A stretch of DNA of 64,000 nucleotides from Sodiomyces alkalinus F11 (taxonomy: Eukaryota; Ascomycota; Sordariomycetes; Glomerellales; Plectosphaerellaceae). Shown piece after piece: positions 11,101 to 21,592 of this stretch. The notes under the pieces were generated by a model. The model was not told where the DNA came from. It saw nothing but the letters and a program-made list of their open reading frames with translations, and searched no databases. A program made the translations under genes and the position numbers. The DNA lies in assembly GCF_003711515.1 (NCBI RefSeq), contig NW_021167088.1, positions 1,533,237 through 1,597,236 on the forward strand. Direction: 5' to 3'. Each line of letters opens with the position of its first letter. The first letter of the stretch is position 1.

Positions 11101-11545
11101 TGAATAGGTGGTCGACGGCGTTGCGGAGGACAGCACAGTCAAGACCCCCGACTTTTCGACGGAGGGAGTTCCACTCGATGAATAGGCGGCGCGCATGGAA
11201 GTCGGCTTCGCCGCAGACCAAATCGAGGTTTGCTTCGGCATCCGGGTCTTCAAGCGGCGGCATTGGAAACTGTTGGCCATAGCCCAAGCTCTTGAGAAAC
11301 GGCTCGCACCCTTCGCGTTGGTCCTGGTACGTCGACCACCTTGCCGCCCCGGGCGGGAGGGGCCTGAATCGGTTGATGCCTCTGGCGGCCGTTGCTTCTA
11401 CATTTTCAGGTTGCAACCTGGGTTTGCCGAGCCAGAAAACATCGTCCGAGCCGGGCCAGACGTCAGGGGTGGATTGCTGTCCCTGGGGTGGTCCTGAAAG
11501 GCCTTTGCCCTTCTTCGACTTTTTCGACCCTTTTCCTTTCGGCAT
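8153..11545 (-). CDS. Large fungal protein of unknown function, basic N-terminus and Pro/Gly-rich C-terminus
   Basis: Single exon, 1130 residues. The frame is open further upstream to 12028, but that part includes a poly-T-derived FFFFLFF run and is not protein-like. The ATG at 11545 begins a natural Lys-rich start (MPKGKGSKKSKKGKG) and is preferred. Residues about 60-870 form a Trp/His/Asp-rich, mostly helical soluble region with no motif I know. Then come an acidic stretch (DDDEDD), a Pro-rich linker (about 930-970), and a final folded segment (about 1010-1100) containing GYKFDFTERTLF, LTFHFPEH and IGKRLYKTGI. That last block vaguely recalls the small HicA-like C-terminal domain of many filamentous-fungal proteins, where an F-H-x-P-H motif precedes a conserved GRRL. 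The resemblance is weak. The extreme C-terminus is Gly/Glu-rich from a 9-bp DNA repeat. Confidence 0.65.
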   Translation of the reverse strand: MPKGKGSKKSKKGKGLSGPPQGQQSTPDVWPGSDDVFWLGKPRLQPENVEATAARGINRFRPLPPGAARWSTYQDQREGCEPFLKSLGYGQQFPMPPLEDPDAEANLDLVCGEADFHARRLFIEWNSLRRKVGGLDCAVLRNAVDHLFKKPRRDRQSFFEDCWEATLRNFIDLPETASRGRLARIDRQDIAHLLNHLDHVDRSRIPRDESGPERDLHWPRLKAPHVFQDEGNQYEKLNFELFFHFLMPRICQENLNDPRLFINLLVSRGRHHPANFTRRDMQESWCGWATRWFSTFTFLPDVAVSLDVPDFEYSEGDHERMFLQTHLGPNLQHNYRKLLYEKEAKTAQFDWQRGRGFPFRVGFACLYMQHVIVRFLNVVSDAATMQWASDIRELPMSQPVWRIEGLPDYRDEFINIQGWGHVGMVPDLKNAESIQKSRLRDFSSPQWSDMRLWSKHFRARADEALLHLKRLMHHTDYFLEQVDMVLDHHHGRVVDVDGQTLPCFLEETSKLTRGNLIFDVVGRIFWRALLDLEAHATLAIECSTLKTDLVPFHSSTDGLIESIRPWHDVSEADNLDDQLDVLLWLNTHVRWLADYYWREICDRGIWVAGPHAREHFFRETPNPGEADLPQNPGEHGVRFRLQDAAFFDDVFPGSEMDSQEVATNQVSLDYEEQLERAHKVVGAHIFKLLGDKRALGFAGLASVVESMAPMVQPLLDAGYLSSWVVDPLNTMYWCARLEEEVDLFQDVTDDLTSRQADGDKDLSLYEDSKTLTSLRALEKMPILDKDVVGGHHLLSLLQRDGGPDETEQQARRRRMDQKAAIKKAWLGFVARLTGKKRSKLEAYNFKDNMFDVEEVGTLPPAFAKQWHEIFDPWSAVAVDRETSSSSSWAYSRDYDGDDDEDDKPPPKPQLYVPPPKPAPQTQTPPRQASPPSPPKITTSPSLKPVHGRQRGDLEQKQAQRLTKAERNRAFLEEFPPPAAPAPPPPAKPALPLEVWNTLDELFGGKRNVSVNDMAAAFGHLGLKGEMGVGYKFDFTERTLFPRPKDACLLPLTFHFPEHLKTNQSINRTQIVWAIGKRLYKTGITQKGLEETYSGCPGWSKPKWFGSPGGDGEGGEGGEGGDGGAAGEAGA
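8184..8218. repeat. 9-bp pyrimidine-rich tandem repeat in coding C-terminus
   Basis: About four units of TCCCCTCCC on the + strand, encoding the Gly/Glu repeat at the C-terminus of the 1130-residue protein. Confidence 0.8.
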
Positions 11546-12610
11546 GGTACCTGACTGAGTGGAGGCCGATGTTCCGTCTGCGAAAAGGCCGCTGTCATGC
11601 AGGCTGGGTGTGGATGGGTCGTGAATCTTCTCAGTGCGCAATGATCGACGTATTGTCAAACCACAGATTGCTTCTGAGGGTTGGGAAGCACGAGAAAAAA
11701 AAAGGAAAAAAAAAAACAGAATCAACTTGACCGGTAGATAAGCGGGCGAAATGAATAGTTGAGTATCTGGAAAAGAGAAGACGTATGGCATGTTTGCTCC
11801 CTTTCTTGAAAAACTGTTCCGCCGTCTTTGGTCGATTTCTTTGTCACAGGCCAGAGGAATGGTCGAACTGTCGAAGGGCACGTCGGGTGGGTCGAAGCCG
11901 GAGGACTTGACACAATGAACAGAGGCAGAGCACCTCATGCAGGTAGGACGTTGAATATGAAGGGGACAAAGGAGCGCAACGAAGGGGGAGGTTGTTGAGA
12001 TACCGGAGCCGGACAACAAAGACGTCAAGGATAGGGAACAGGGAACAAGGGGCAGAGGAGATAGGAGAGAAAAGTCGAGACGGAAGAAGCAACTGGCCTG
12101 GCTTATTTGGTAGTTATATAAAACTTTTCTGCGAAAATAGATTCGAGTCGTACATAGTCGACATATTTCCCGCCAGAATTGAGACGGCTTCTCAGGGGTA
12201 ACCCTTGGCTATGCCAAGAGGACTCTCCCAGAAAGCTCACGGGCACGCCGTTCTCCACATGGTTCATCCGAATCCATGGGACAAGACCCAAAGTCGTACT
12301 CGACTAGAATATGTACGACAGACGGTATCGTACACCCCAGGGACGTGCTGAGGCGAGGTATTTGTAGATTCCGATGGAAGGGGGAACGAATTCTATGCAT
12401 ACCCCGAAGGACCAGACCAAGTCTTGCCCAGAGCTGCTGTACGTCGGAAGAATGCTCATTTCCGCTTGGAGATGACGGCTCTCCAGACCCGGTAGAGGGT
12501 AAGGACGTTAAATATGTGTCTCAGCTCAGCAGCCTGGTTGCTGTCCTCGACAGGGCCGTCCATTCATAGCCGTAGTGGGTGCACCAAAGACATTGATACC
12601 TCATCGTCGC
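11546..12610. other. Intergenic, 5' flank of the 1130-residue gene
   Basis: No separate gene is supported. An A-rich tract at about 11694-11716 (pyrimidine-rich on the gene strand) resembles the core promoter or leader of filamentous-fungal genes. The right end is the 3' flank of MET8. Confidence 0.5.
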
Positions 12611-13585
12611 TCATGCACCGACACTGAAGCCGAAGGATCCGTCGAAGAGTTCGGACTTTGGCTGCCCAGAGTCACGCCTCATAGCCTTCAGCTCATCAAG
12701 GGAAGGAACTTTGTTGTCGGAGTAAAAGGTGAGAATGTTGTTCATGTCCTCGTCGGTGAGCTCGCACATCTGGTCCCATTCGAATGTGTTGCTGACTTTG
12801 GTCATCCTGAAGATGTAGCTCGTGTCAGCTTAACCCAGGATAGCTTGTCTTGATGGGCCAAGGAAAAGAGCAGCGGTGAAGGCAGAAGGTGATGAAGGGA
12901 GAACGTACCATGCCATGCGCTGGGGGCTCTCTTCGGGTGCCGGGGCTATCTTCCGCAGCCTCTGCCTCAGCTCACCAATGGCCTCGATGGCATTCCCGGC
13001 ATTCTTGGGCAGCGTCTTTGCAATATACCGCCTGATCAGGGCGGCCAGACGGGGACCTTTCCCGTTGGTGCTGACCATAATCTGCAATGGCCCGTCGCGG
13101 TGCACGCTGCCAAAGTAGAAATCGCATTCCGGGGGTACATCGGCAATATTGGCGGGGATCCGCCGCTCCTTGCATAGTTTCCAAATCACGGTCGAGGCCG
13201 CAGGGTCATCGACGGCTACGAGGACCATATCGGCGGTGTCCAAGTCGGAAGGTTCGAAGAGGCGGTCGACATGCTTCACCTGACCCCGAGAGACGCGGTG
13301 GGAGACTTCGGGATTGAGGCCCGAGGCGGGGCATACGACAGTGACGTTGGCATCGGCGTTGAGGACGTGCAAGATTCTCCCTGCGGCTACCTGGATAGAG
13401 AGGAGCAATGATCAAGTTACCTTCCAGTCAGTCCTTTGACGCCGAAGACACGGAGGGGAAGAATGGGAGAATAGGCCTACCTCTCCTCCACCAACGACCA
13501 ACACGTTTTTGCCCTTGATCTGCCAAGCGATCATTAAGCTGCCACCTCCCTGGATTTCGGGAAACTTCCTCGATGATTCGGCCAT
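12611..13585 (-). CDS. MET8: Siroheme synthase: precorrin-2 dehydrogenase / sirohydrochlorin ferrochelatase
   Basis: Bifunctional enzyme making siroheme, the cofactor of sulfite and nitrite reductases. It performs NAD-dependent oxidation of precorrin-2 and then Fe(II) insertion. Exons are 13585-13481, 13390-12909 and 12806-12611 (260 residues; yeast Met8 is 274). Introns are 90 nt (GTAGGC...CCAG) and 102 nt (GTACGT...TCAG). The nucleotide-binding glycine motif VVGGGEVAAGR is read across the first splice junction, confirming it. The central CDFYFGS, RDGPLQIMVSTNGKGPRLA and IRRYI stretch is the siroheme-synthase core containing the shared catalytic region. After the second junction comes the short C-terminal Met8-specific tail with RMAWMTKVSNTFEWD. 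The gene is divergent from PEP7, sharing a 731-base intergenic region. Confidence 0.93.
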
Positions 13586-14316
13586 CTTGGTTGTATCATG
13601 GACAAATGCGAGGAATGAGGCGGACGAGGAAAGACGAACAAAGAGGATGACGAAGAAGAAAGACCCCAAGGGCACCCGCTTTTCTGAAGAGCTATGGTAA
13701 TGATAAGATAGAGAGATAAGATAAGAATTGGCGGATGTTCATGGCATTTCCCCCGCTTCCTTTGGTATCTTGTCTCACCGGTCAGATGGGTGGATGATGG
13801 AAGTACAGAGTACTGTACCCCACTAAGAGAAGATTGATACGCAGAAACTTGTTTCAATTATTCGGATTTTTGCTCGAAGGAAGTATCCCTCTACTACACC
13901 AATTGAACGTAGTACAACAGATGGGTGCATGGACATGTACTGAGTACTCGTGTACCACCAACGACCAACAACCCAAAGTGGGGCCCCGCCGTCGGTGAAC
14001 CATCCATTGAGCTCCCGAATCCCTGGTCCAGTTCCCTGCTTCACTGCTTCTTCCTCCTGCATCCGCCGCAGCCGCAGCCTTGCGGTCTTCCCTTGGATCT
14101 CCCACTTTCTCAACTATACCAACAACACATCTTTGATTCTCCTTTGCCTCGAATTTTACTTATGTGACCTGATATCATCGCCCTCGTCCCTTTTTGTCTG
14201 TTCTCTGCCTCAAGTTCGAACGACCGAATGAGCTCCTAGATACCCCCCCTCCCCGCCGTTTCTTTCACACCGACCACCTCTGATCGACTCCTTATTTCTC
14301 TTCATCGTCTTCCGTC
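13586..14316. other. Bidirectional promoter region MET8/PEP7 with GTAC cluster
   Basis: Divergent intergenic region. Seven GTAC tetramers fall between about 13800 and 13960, several as AGTACT. The PEP7-proximal 200 bases are strongly pyrimidine-rich on the + strand, typical of a fungal 5' leader. No gene is supported. Confidence 0.5.
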
Positions 14317-16584
14317 ATGTCCAGTCGCAAGCTGGGCGGCGGCCGTATTCTCGGCAGCGGCAAAGGCCTCGCTCCCCCGGTACCGTCCGCCGCCCCCCAG
14401 CGAGCACCCAGTCCCATCGCCCCCTCCGATAGCACCCTGTCCATAAACTCGTCATCAGCCTCCCCTCCGGTTTCGAACCAGGCACCCGAATTTGTCGCCC
14501 AGGATTTGACCTCCAGGATAAGCCTGGACAATCCATCTTTACCCGAGGCGTCTAGTACGAAATTGATCTGCCCAATATGCGAGGAAGAGATGGTACGTTG
14601 AGCCACCAGTGTTCAGAGGGAGTGGTCCTTTATTCCTCCAAGCCTAGCTAACACGGACAATCCACCTCCTCAGTTGACGTTGCTTCAACTGAATAGGTGA
14701 GCAGCGGCCCAAAAAAACAGAGGCAGATTCCAGGCCTAGTCGTCTAATTCTTCCCTATCCAGACACATCGACGACGCCCACCAAGAATTGGCCGAAGTCG
14801 AACAAGATGAGGTCAGGACATGGTTCGACAAACAGGTCCGCAAGGCCAAGCGCTTCCAACCCCTTTCCATTATCAACCAGAAACTCCGCGGTCTCGACGT
14901 CTTCGAATCGAACGAATCTATCCCTCCTCCGCACCCCTCCCACTCCAAGGCTATTGTCGAAGCCCCCGTAGACCCCGACGAACTCATAACGAGATCACAT
15001 TGGCAGCGCCAGACCATAAACGACCGATGCACCGACCCATTGTGCGGGAAGGGCCTGGGGCCCGTCAACGGGAGCGTCAACTGTCGAAGCTGCGGTCGTC
15101 TCTTCTGCGAGGAGCACACCATGTATCAGATGAAGTTGTCCAGATCGGCGCAACACGAGCCTGTCCGTGGTTTCTGGGCCAGAGTTTGCGAGACCTGCTA
15201 CAAGTCGCGCGAGGGGTACAACGACCACAATGGCGTGTTGATTGACCACACCGATGCCTTCGTTGCTATGCGTCGGGAGCGCGTGGAGAGGCAGAACCTG
15301 GAAACGTCTAGGCTGGAGAAGCGGCTGACGAGGTTAACGTCGTTGCTCGCGAACCCGCCCGAAGAATTGCCAGCCACGAACGGCACGCTGTCGGTTGCCA
15401 GCTTAACGGGCCAGAAGAATGCGCGGAAACTCCTCGAACAGTCGGTAGTCACCTGGGAAGATGACGCTTCGGTGTCGCAATGTCCCTTTTGTCAACAGGA
15501 GTTCCGCTCCTGGACCTTCAGGCGACATCACTGTCGCATCTGTGGCCGCGTCGTCTGCGCCGACCCTCGGACGGCTTGCTCGACCGAACTGGGCTTGAGT
15601 GTGGCAAGCTGTAAGTTGTCGCGTCGTCAATATGTGTCGTCTAATTAATGCGCATTAGAGGCTGAGAACTGAATCACAGCTGCAACTTCAACCACAGAGA
15701 AGCCTTTCATGGCGACGACACCGACGACATCTGGCCAGCTGAACATTGATATCCGCATGTGTCGGGCGTGCAACCATACTATATTTTCCAAGCGCGACTT
15801 TGCTGCCTCGCTCGCCTTCAAACCAGCCGACCAGCGAGCCTACGAGACTCTCCGACAGTTTGAACGCGGTATCCGTCAGCTCATGCCCGTATTCCAACGC
15901 ACCCTCCTCGCCCTCCAGCCCGAAGGTTCTCAGGGGTTCAACGAGCACCACCCCCCGCCGACCCATGCCCAGATCCAAGAAGCGTCCAAGGTCCGGAAGC
16001 GTCTCGTCGACGCCTTCACCAAATACGACACCGCCGCCCGTCGCCTACGCGACCTCAAAACGACCTCCAAAACCCAACTCAAGCTCCAGCAAGCCATCTA
16101 CAGCGCATCCTCCACCTTCCTCCACACCCACATGCTCACCCTCAAATCCGTCCCGCACGTGCTCCGCTCCCGCTCCTCGCAGTCGTCCCAATCCCGCCTC
16201 CTCGCCCTCCAACACCAGAGCTCGAACGGGTCGGCCTCGTCTTCGTCTTCGTCCTCCTGGACGCAGCAGCAGCAGCAGCAGTCCCTTTCCCCCCTCCGTC
16301 GCAACGGGGAGCACGCGGCCGACACGGCCAGCCAGGCGGAGAGCGAGGCCAGCACGCAGGTGTCGGCGCTCGAGACGGAGGAGAAGGAGCTCCGCGAGCG
16401 GCTCATCGTGTTGGAGGAGCAGCAGTTTATGGTGAGGCAGATGGTCGAGGCTGCGCGGGGGGCGAGGAGGTTCGAAGAAGTCTCGGCCCTGACGAGGAAT
16501 GCCGACGAGTTGGAGGCGGAGATTGAGGAGGTGCGGAGGCAGGTCGGCGAGGTGGAGAAGAAGTGGCAGGGACTGTACGCGTGA
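14317..16584 (+). CDS. PEP7: FYVE zinc-finger endosomal tether Pep7/Vac1 (Rabenosyn-5-like)
   Basis: Endosomal fusion factor that binds PI(3)P and links Rab5-type GTPase (Vps21) to the SM protein Vps45 in Golgi-to-vacuole sorting. Exons are 14317-14592, 14674-14696, 14763-15610 and 15680-16584 (683 residues). The 23-nt second exon is supported because it completes an N-terminal C2H2 finger: CPICEEEM in exon 1 and LNRHIDDAH across exons 2-3. Two FYVE-type zinc modules follow. The first spans about 188-265, with CTDPLCGKGL and NCRSCGRLFCEEHT. The second starts at about 338, with CPFCQQEF and FRRHHCRICGRVVC, and its last Cys pair (MCRACNHTIF) lies beyond the third intron. For that intron the acceptor at 15679 is used because the alternative at 15697 would create an in-frame stop. 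The C-terminus (about 440-683) is helical, with a Ser/Gln-rich insert and a coiled coil, as in Rab-binding tethers. Confidence 0.92.
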
Positions 16585-17382
16585 GCGAGGCAACTGACGT
16601 GGTGAAGGATGCCGCTCTTAGTGACGATATTCGAAAGCAGAGGTCGAGAGGACCGTTTTGAATTTTCCGGGAGCATACCAAGGTCACGGTCTCCAGGGCC
16701 ATACGATGTACGGTTGGGTTCAGCATAGCATTGCAAGGTGTTTTGGCGTACATGTCTTTATTTCCCTTCTCACTGGGCATCACCAACATAACATGATCAT
16801 GACTTGCAAGGCCCAAAGATGACGGCCAAGGACCAAAATCCCAAGAGAATTTACAGCTACAATGCTAATTGTACATATCTCTGCATCTGCCCCGAAAGGA
16901 ACCTGCTCGTCCATAATCGGACCCTCGTTGCCGGAAGAAGAATTAATTCATTCGCCATCAGAAGGTATCATCGAGCCAAAAAAGAAATAAACACTTAATA
17001 TAGGCGTCTCTCTACGAGTACGCCTTGTGTGCCGCGGTCGTATCCCAGAAAACGCCCCCAAAATCTCATCCGAAACCAAAGGATGGCGATAGTTTCACAT
17101 CGACCCCGGCTGTGTTTGGGCAAACAGAAACCCCCAGTCCAGACTTGCCCGCCCAGCTGCAACACTTTGTACAGCTTTCCTGCACATGCGCCTCTTGCAC
17201 AAAATGGTGTCATAAGGGAGAACCGAACCCATCTCTCCAACAAGTTGGCAGGGGAGATACTGTTCTCCCCATCCACTGATACCACAGCCATAGTCTTTTT
17301 CTTGATCCAAAAGAACGGGAAAGCAAATGCAAATGCAAATGCAAAAAAGAAAAAAAAAAAAGGAGACAGCGAGGGGAGGGCA
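16585..17382. other. Convergent 3' flanks of PEP7 and MBP1
   Basis: No gene is supported. Both neighbouring coding sequences end here. Near 17330-17360 there is an (AAATGC)n-like stretch and a short A run just downstream of the MBP1 stop. Confidence 0.5.
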
Positions 17383-20173
17383 TCAGTTCACAACACCTTC
17401 CACCCCAGTGAGAAAGCGTCTCACCCTCCCCACCTCCAACTCGCCCTTCTCGCTCTCCACAGCCCTCAACAGCCCATCAACAACGGCATCCACCTCCGCC
17501 TCAGGGACGCCCGTGCACATGGCCACGACCCGGCGATACTGCACCTCTACATCCCGACTCCTTCCCCGCAGCGCCTGGGCCATCTTACGCGTCGCATCCC
17601 TCCGACTCCCCACGGCAGTGATGCGCGCCCTGAGCACGGCGGCAGTGGGTAGCAGCCCGGCAGCGGAAGCGTCGTCGTCGCCCGTGGTCCCGTCGCCGGC
17701 GGCCTCGAGCACGGCGCCGAGTTCGGTCTCCCAGGCGGCGGCTTCGGAGTCGCGGCCCGTGCGGTTCTGTTCCTGCGCGAGGCGGACTTGTTCTTCTTCG
17801 CGGGCGTGCGAGAGGTTGGCTACTTTTTGGCGGGCGAGTTGTTGTCGCTTGACCGTTTGTTGGAGGGAGTCGAGGTTGCGGCGCGCTTCGTTGAGTTGGG
17901 TGGATGCTGTGCGGAGGGAGGCGTGGAGGGAGTCGAGGTTGGCTTGTCTGGTTTTTATTTCGGTTTGGAAGGTTTGGTTGCTCTCGTTGAGGAGGTGGGT
18001 TATGGCTAACGAAAAGGCTTAGCAGGGTTCGAGACGACCATACTCACTTGGAAGGGCTGTCAGTATGATACGTACATGCGAGGACATCTTCGATGCTTCC
18101 TTTGATCGGCTTTACAATGGTGGGAGGTCCGTTCGGTTCTCCCCTGTGCTCGCCCTCTGCGTCGTCCGCCACTCCATCCCCGATGCCAAAGTCTAGGGGG
18201 CATAAGCCGGCACGGTTGGCGATGTGGGGGTCGGCATGAACCTCGAGTAGCTGGGAGATGATGCTTCGGTTCCCTATCCTGGCCGCGATGTTCAGAGCCG
18301 TGTCACCGGAAGAATCCTGGACGTTGACGACCTCGGTCATGAAGCGGCCGATGCCCATCTTTTGATGCTGCGACTGCGAACTGGTCGGGCCACCCTCGCC
18401 GGCTTCGGTGTTGGCGGCCTGGTTCGCGTTTTCGGCCGGGGTCGGGACGCTGCCCTGGCGGACGACCCACTCGAGGAGACTCTCTAGGTAGTAGCGGCTC
18501 GCGGCGTTCCTACCCTTGACGGCGCTGGTCATGGCGATATGGTGTAGTACGGTGCGGCCCTTGCTATCCCGAACCTCGATGGTGCCGCCGAGGACCTCGA
18601 GCAGGTCGGGAAAGGAGCCGTGGTCCATGGAGTTGGTGACGACGCAAGCCCGCATCAGTGCCGTCTCGCCCATGGCGTTGACACGGAAGGGATTCGCCCC
18701 AGAGTTGACCAGGGCCTTTAACAGAGGCATGCGCGACAGGGTGGCGGCCCAATGCAGAGCGGTATGGTATTGGTGGTCGATGGGCATGTCGAGCTCGGAT
18801 GGGGATAGGGACCGCAGCACGTCGTACTGGGACGGGTCGGGAGCGGTTTGGTCAACGTCCATAAAGAGGGCCATGAGCATGCTCCGCTTGTGTTCGGCTT
18901 CGGGCGTTATCTCGTAGCGGAGAGGCTCCAGGGGGCTGTAGCCGTCGTGGGGAGGAGCGTTCGTGGCGGCGACGGCGTGCGAGTAAATGAAGGATTCGTT
19001 GGGTTCGGTGGGCGAGCCGGGGAAAGCGTCCTGTAGGGCGTCGGTAGCAGCGTTATGGTAGCCAAAGCTATCGGCCGGGGTCATTGTTGTCCGCTGGCGC
19101 TTCCTTGGAGGCTCGGTGGTCTCATAGCCCTGTTGGGCATGGGCGTGCGGGTGGGCATGGGAGTGGGAGTGGGAGTGGGAATGTGCGTGGGAGAGGGCGA
19201 AAGACTGCTGGGTGGAAAACTGAGAATTGCTGGGGTTGGACTGATGTCCATAGTCGGATATATAGCTCTGCTGGGAATTTGGCGGCAGGTCGTCGAGACT
19301 GCCGCCGGTGGGGTTGGCGCCGGTCATGGACGACTGGCGGCTGAAGCTGGGAGCTCGTGTGGGACCGTTGCGGCCGCGGGGACCGGGGGACTCGAAGCGG
19401 GCCTTGCTGATGGCGGCAACGGCGTGGGAGGCGGTGGAGGAGATGTTCTTGAAAAAGGTGCCGCTGAGACCACTAGCGCGGGCGTCGTTGGCAGCGTTGT
19501 ACATGCGCTTGCGCTGGGCGGCCATGGCTTGCTCCTTGGTCGGGGTGTTCAAGTCACCACGGCCTGCCACGCCGCCGTCCTGGCCCATATCGTAAGTCAA
19601 GAGAGGGCGCAAGAGCTCCTCGACGCCGTACTGGCGACAGACCTCGACACCACGATCGAATTTGATCCAGGTACCCTGATATTTACCATAGCCACCCTGG
19701 ACCTTCTCGTGCTCGCCCGTCTGAATTTCTTTTTCCAGGATTTTGGTCCGCTTGCCTTTTTCCACGCCGGCGACTTTGAGAATCTGGGTAGCGTTGAGCC
19801 AACTGTCGTTTCGGCGACGCATCACGGCGATGCCATGAACTTCCATTTCGTAGACGTCGACGCCGGAATAGACGGCCTATAGGGGGTATCTGTATTAGCG
19901 GGACTCGGCCGGCCAGTTGGGTATGCTCAATCTCGATCTCGACGTCGACATAACGACATTGTCAGGCAGCAGAAGAAGGAGCAGGTGAACAGTTTGGCAG
20001 TTTGGTTTGAGATATCATGGATAACGTACCGAATAAATCTGAGGCGCCTCGTTGGGCATGCGTGATGTATCATACGGGCGGTAGCCTGAAGAGGCCAGGC
20101 CAGTCTGGGATTGCTGGCTCATGGTGAAGGATTGTTGGGACGAGGGCTGGGACTGGGACCCAGAGGGCATCAT
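17383..20173 (-). CDS. MBP1: APSES/KilA-N transcription factor Mbp1 (MBF subunit)
   Basis: DNA-binding subunit of the MBF complex, controlling G1/S genes. Exons are 20173-20030, 19876-18076 and 18005-17383 (855 residues; yeast Mbp1 is 833). Introns are 153 nt (GTACGT...ATAG) and 70 nt (GTACGT...TTAG). A tandem ATGATG lies at 20173/20170. The APSES/KilA-N domain (about 50-155) starts with AVYSGVDVYEMEVHG, read across the first junction, and includes RRRNDSWLNATQILKVAG and a GTWI motif. A Ser/Gln-rich linker follows, with a His-Ser/Ala dipeptide run (about 285-300) and an RKRQR basic cluster. Ankyrin repeats cover about 415-610 (TALHWAA, GETALMRAC, TALNIAA), and a C-terminal coiled coil covers about 650-770. 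A putative 19-nt intron near 18060 was rejected in favour of a single 70-nt intron, giving VLAS-ITHLLNES. The gene is divergent from the LYR gene across 1.4 kb. Confidence 0.95.
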
Positions 20174-21065
20174 GATGGGAAAGCAGATGACTATAAGGAG
20201 GACAGGCGAAGAAGCTGATGGGCGTCAACCAGCGCAGGGTGGGTGAATCCGGAGACAAGATCGCAGACGGCACTCAAGGGAGACCGAGCGATGACGATGG
20301 GGAATGGAGGGAATGGACGGAAGAGGTCGAATAGAGACGGTAGAGATGGCGCAGGACGGATGGCGACATGAAAGGCTGGGCTCCGAGGGAAGGAGGATGG
20401 AGGATGGAGGATGAAAGAATGGAAAGACGGAAATGATGCAGGTTATGGTCCGTCGTGGAAATATAGGATAGCATATGCTCGTGTATGGGGTATGCCGATG
20501 GAGACTCGGGTCGGTCGACAGCAAGAAGCTGTGGCGTGGTATGAAGGAAGCCGAGGAAGGAAGTGAGGTCAAGGTCGAGACTTGGTATGTAGGCAAGAGA
20601 GGCCACAGAGCCTTCTAGGCTAAGGAGTTATGGCTCCTTCCTGCAATTCAATCGGGTTCGAATTCGAACTCGAGGAGTCGTCCAGCCTTGAGACGGGGGA
20701 TCGGAAAAAGGTGACGTGTTCAAGGGGTGGGAGACGCCCACGGTAAAAGTCGTCAGAGCAACAGAGATGAAGATGGCCTCTGCCCCCCTTTGGATTGGCC
20801 GCTGAAACCCCTATAGACGAAGGAAGACAGACGGATAGGAGAGACGGGAGCGGAGTAAGGACGGTGAAGGTGAAGGTGAAAGTGAAGGCGACGACGATGC
20901 CCACATGCAGTTCAATTCAGTCCATTCAGCTCAATTGAATTGTGCTGCACGACATGACCGACGAAAAGTTGCCATATGGAGCACGAAACTCGCCAAGGAG
21001 AGGAAATGGAGCCTTTTCCTGGAATAGGAATTTCAATTAATCGTGCGTGGTGGCCGACGTGTCTC

Positions 21066-21073
21066 TTTCGCGC
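21066..21073. promoter_or_regulatory. TTTCGCGC motif (MBF/SBF/E2F-like)
   Basis: Reads GCGCGAAA on the minus strand, the core of SCB/E2F-type G1/S elements. It lies about 890 bases upstream of the MBP1 start and about 520 upstream of the LYR gene. A second copy is 34 bases away. Function inferred from motif only. Confidence 0.3.
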
Positions 21074-21106
21074 AATGTCGTGTCGAGGAAAAAGCGTAAA
21101 AGCGTG

Positions 21107-21114
21107 TTTTCGCG
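21107..21114. promoter_or_regulatory. TTTTCGCG motif (SCB-like, CGCGAAAA)
   Basis: An exact CRCGAAAA Swi4/Mbp1-class box on the minus strand, paired with the TTTCGCGC at 21066. Its presence upstream of MBP1 suggests autoregulation. Motif-level evidence only. Confidence 0.3.
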
Positions 21115-21592
21115 TCGATGCAAGACACGGGGTGAGAGAGGGGAGGAGGAGGAGAATGGGAAATGTGGGAACGTGTGGAAGACAGAGGTACGTACTCTTG
21201 ACTGTTCGTTCACTGTATATGCACTGTAATGATCTCACCTCTTCGTAAAAGCTGCGGGACCTTATATGGATGGAGACTTGAAAAGTTGAGTTTCCTGCGG
21301 AGTAAATTTACTTCACACTGTGGCGAGGTGTGTGATCATGTGGAGCTAAGCGAGTGCACGGGCCTGGTATTCGCGAGGATTACTAAGACGAAAAGACAGT
21401 GCTGTAGCTCCGTATAAGGTACGGTAATTCCTTCCACACAAACAAAGTGTTGTACCTGCAGCCTGCAGCCAGCTCGGTAAGGTACGAAGTACTTAGCTCT
21501 GGACGGAAGATGCTCGAAAGAAGCTCGAAAGAAGCTCCTCCCACTTCTCAACTTCAACTTACCACGTCCTTACCCGTGGTCAACATCTCACC

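Larger units (their letters stand above)
20174..21592. other. Divergent intergenic region MBP1/LYR gene
   Basis: No gene is supported. The MBP1-proximal 700 bases are purine-rich on the + strand (pyrimidine-rich in the sense direction), consistent with a long 5' leader. Two TTTCGCG motifs occur at 21066 and 21107. A GTAC-containing patch at 21415-21495 lies just upstream of the LYR gene. Confidence 0.5.

Noticed and set aside
11546..12028. N-terminal extension of the 1130-residue protein to 12028
   Set aside because: The frame is open, but it includes a poly-T-encoded Phe run and lacks protein character; the Lys-rich ATG at 11545 is a better start.
15680..15700. Acceptor at 15697 for the third PEP7 intron
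   Set aside because: Joining there creates an in-frame TAG; the AG at 15678-15679 reads through to the second half of the FYVE module.
18044..18076. 19-nt intron plus 9-nt microexon near the 3' end of MBP1
   Set aside because: Too short for fungal splicing; a single 70-nt intron (18075-18006) keeps the frame and gives a family-like sequence.
20647..20665. GGTTCGAATTC resembling a tRNA B box
   Set aside because: No A box at proper distance and no cloverleaf could be drawn.
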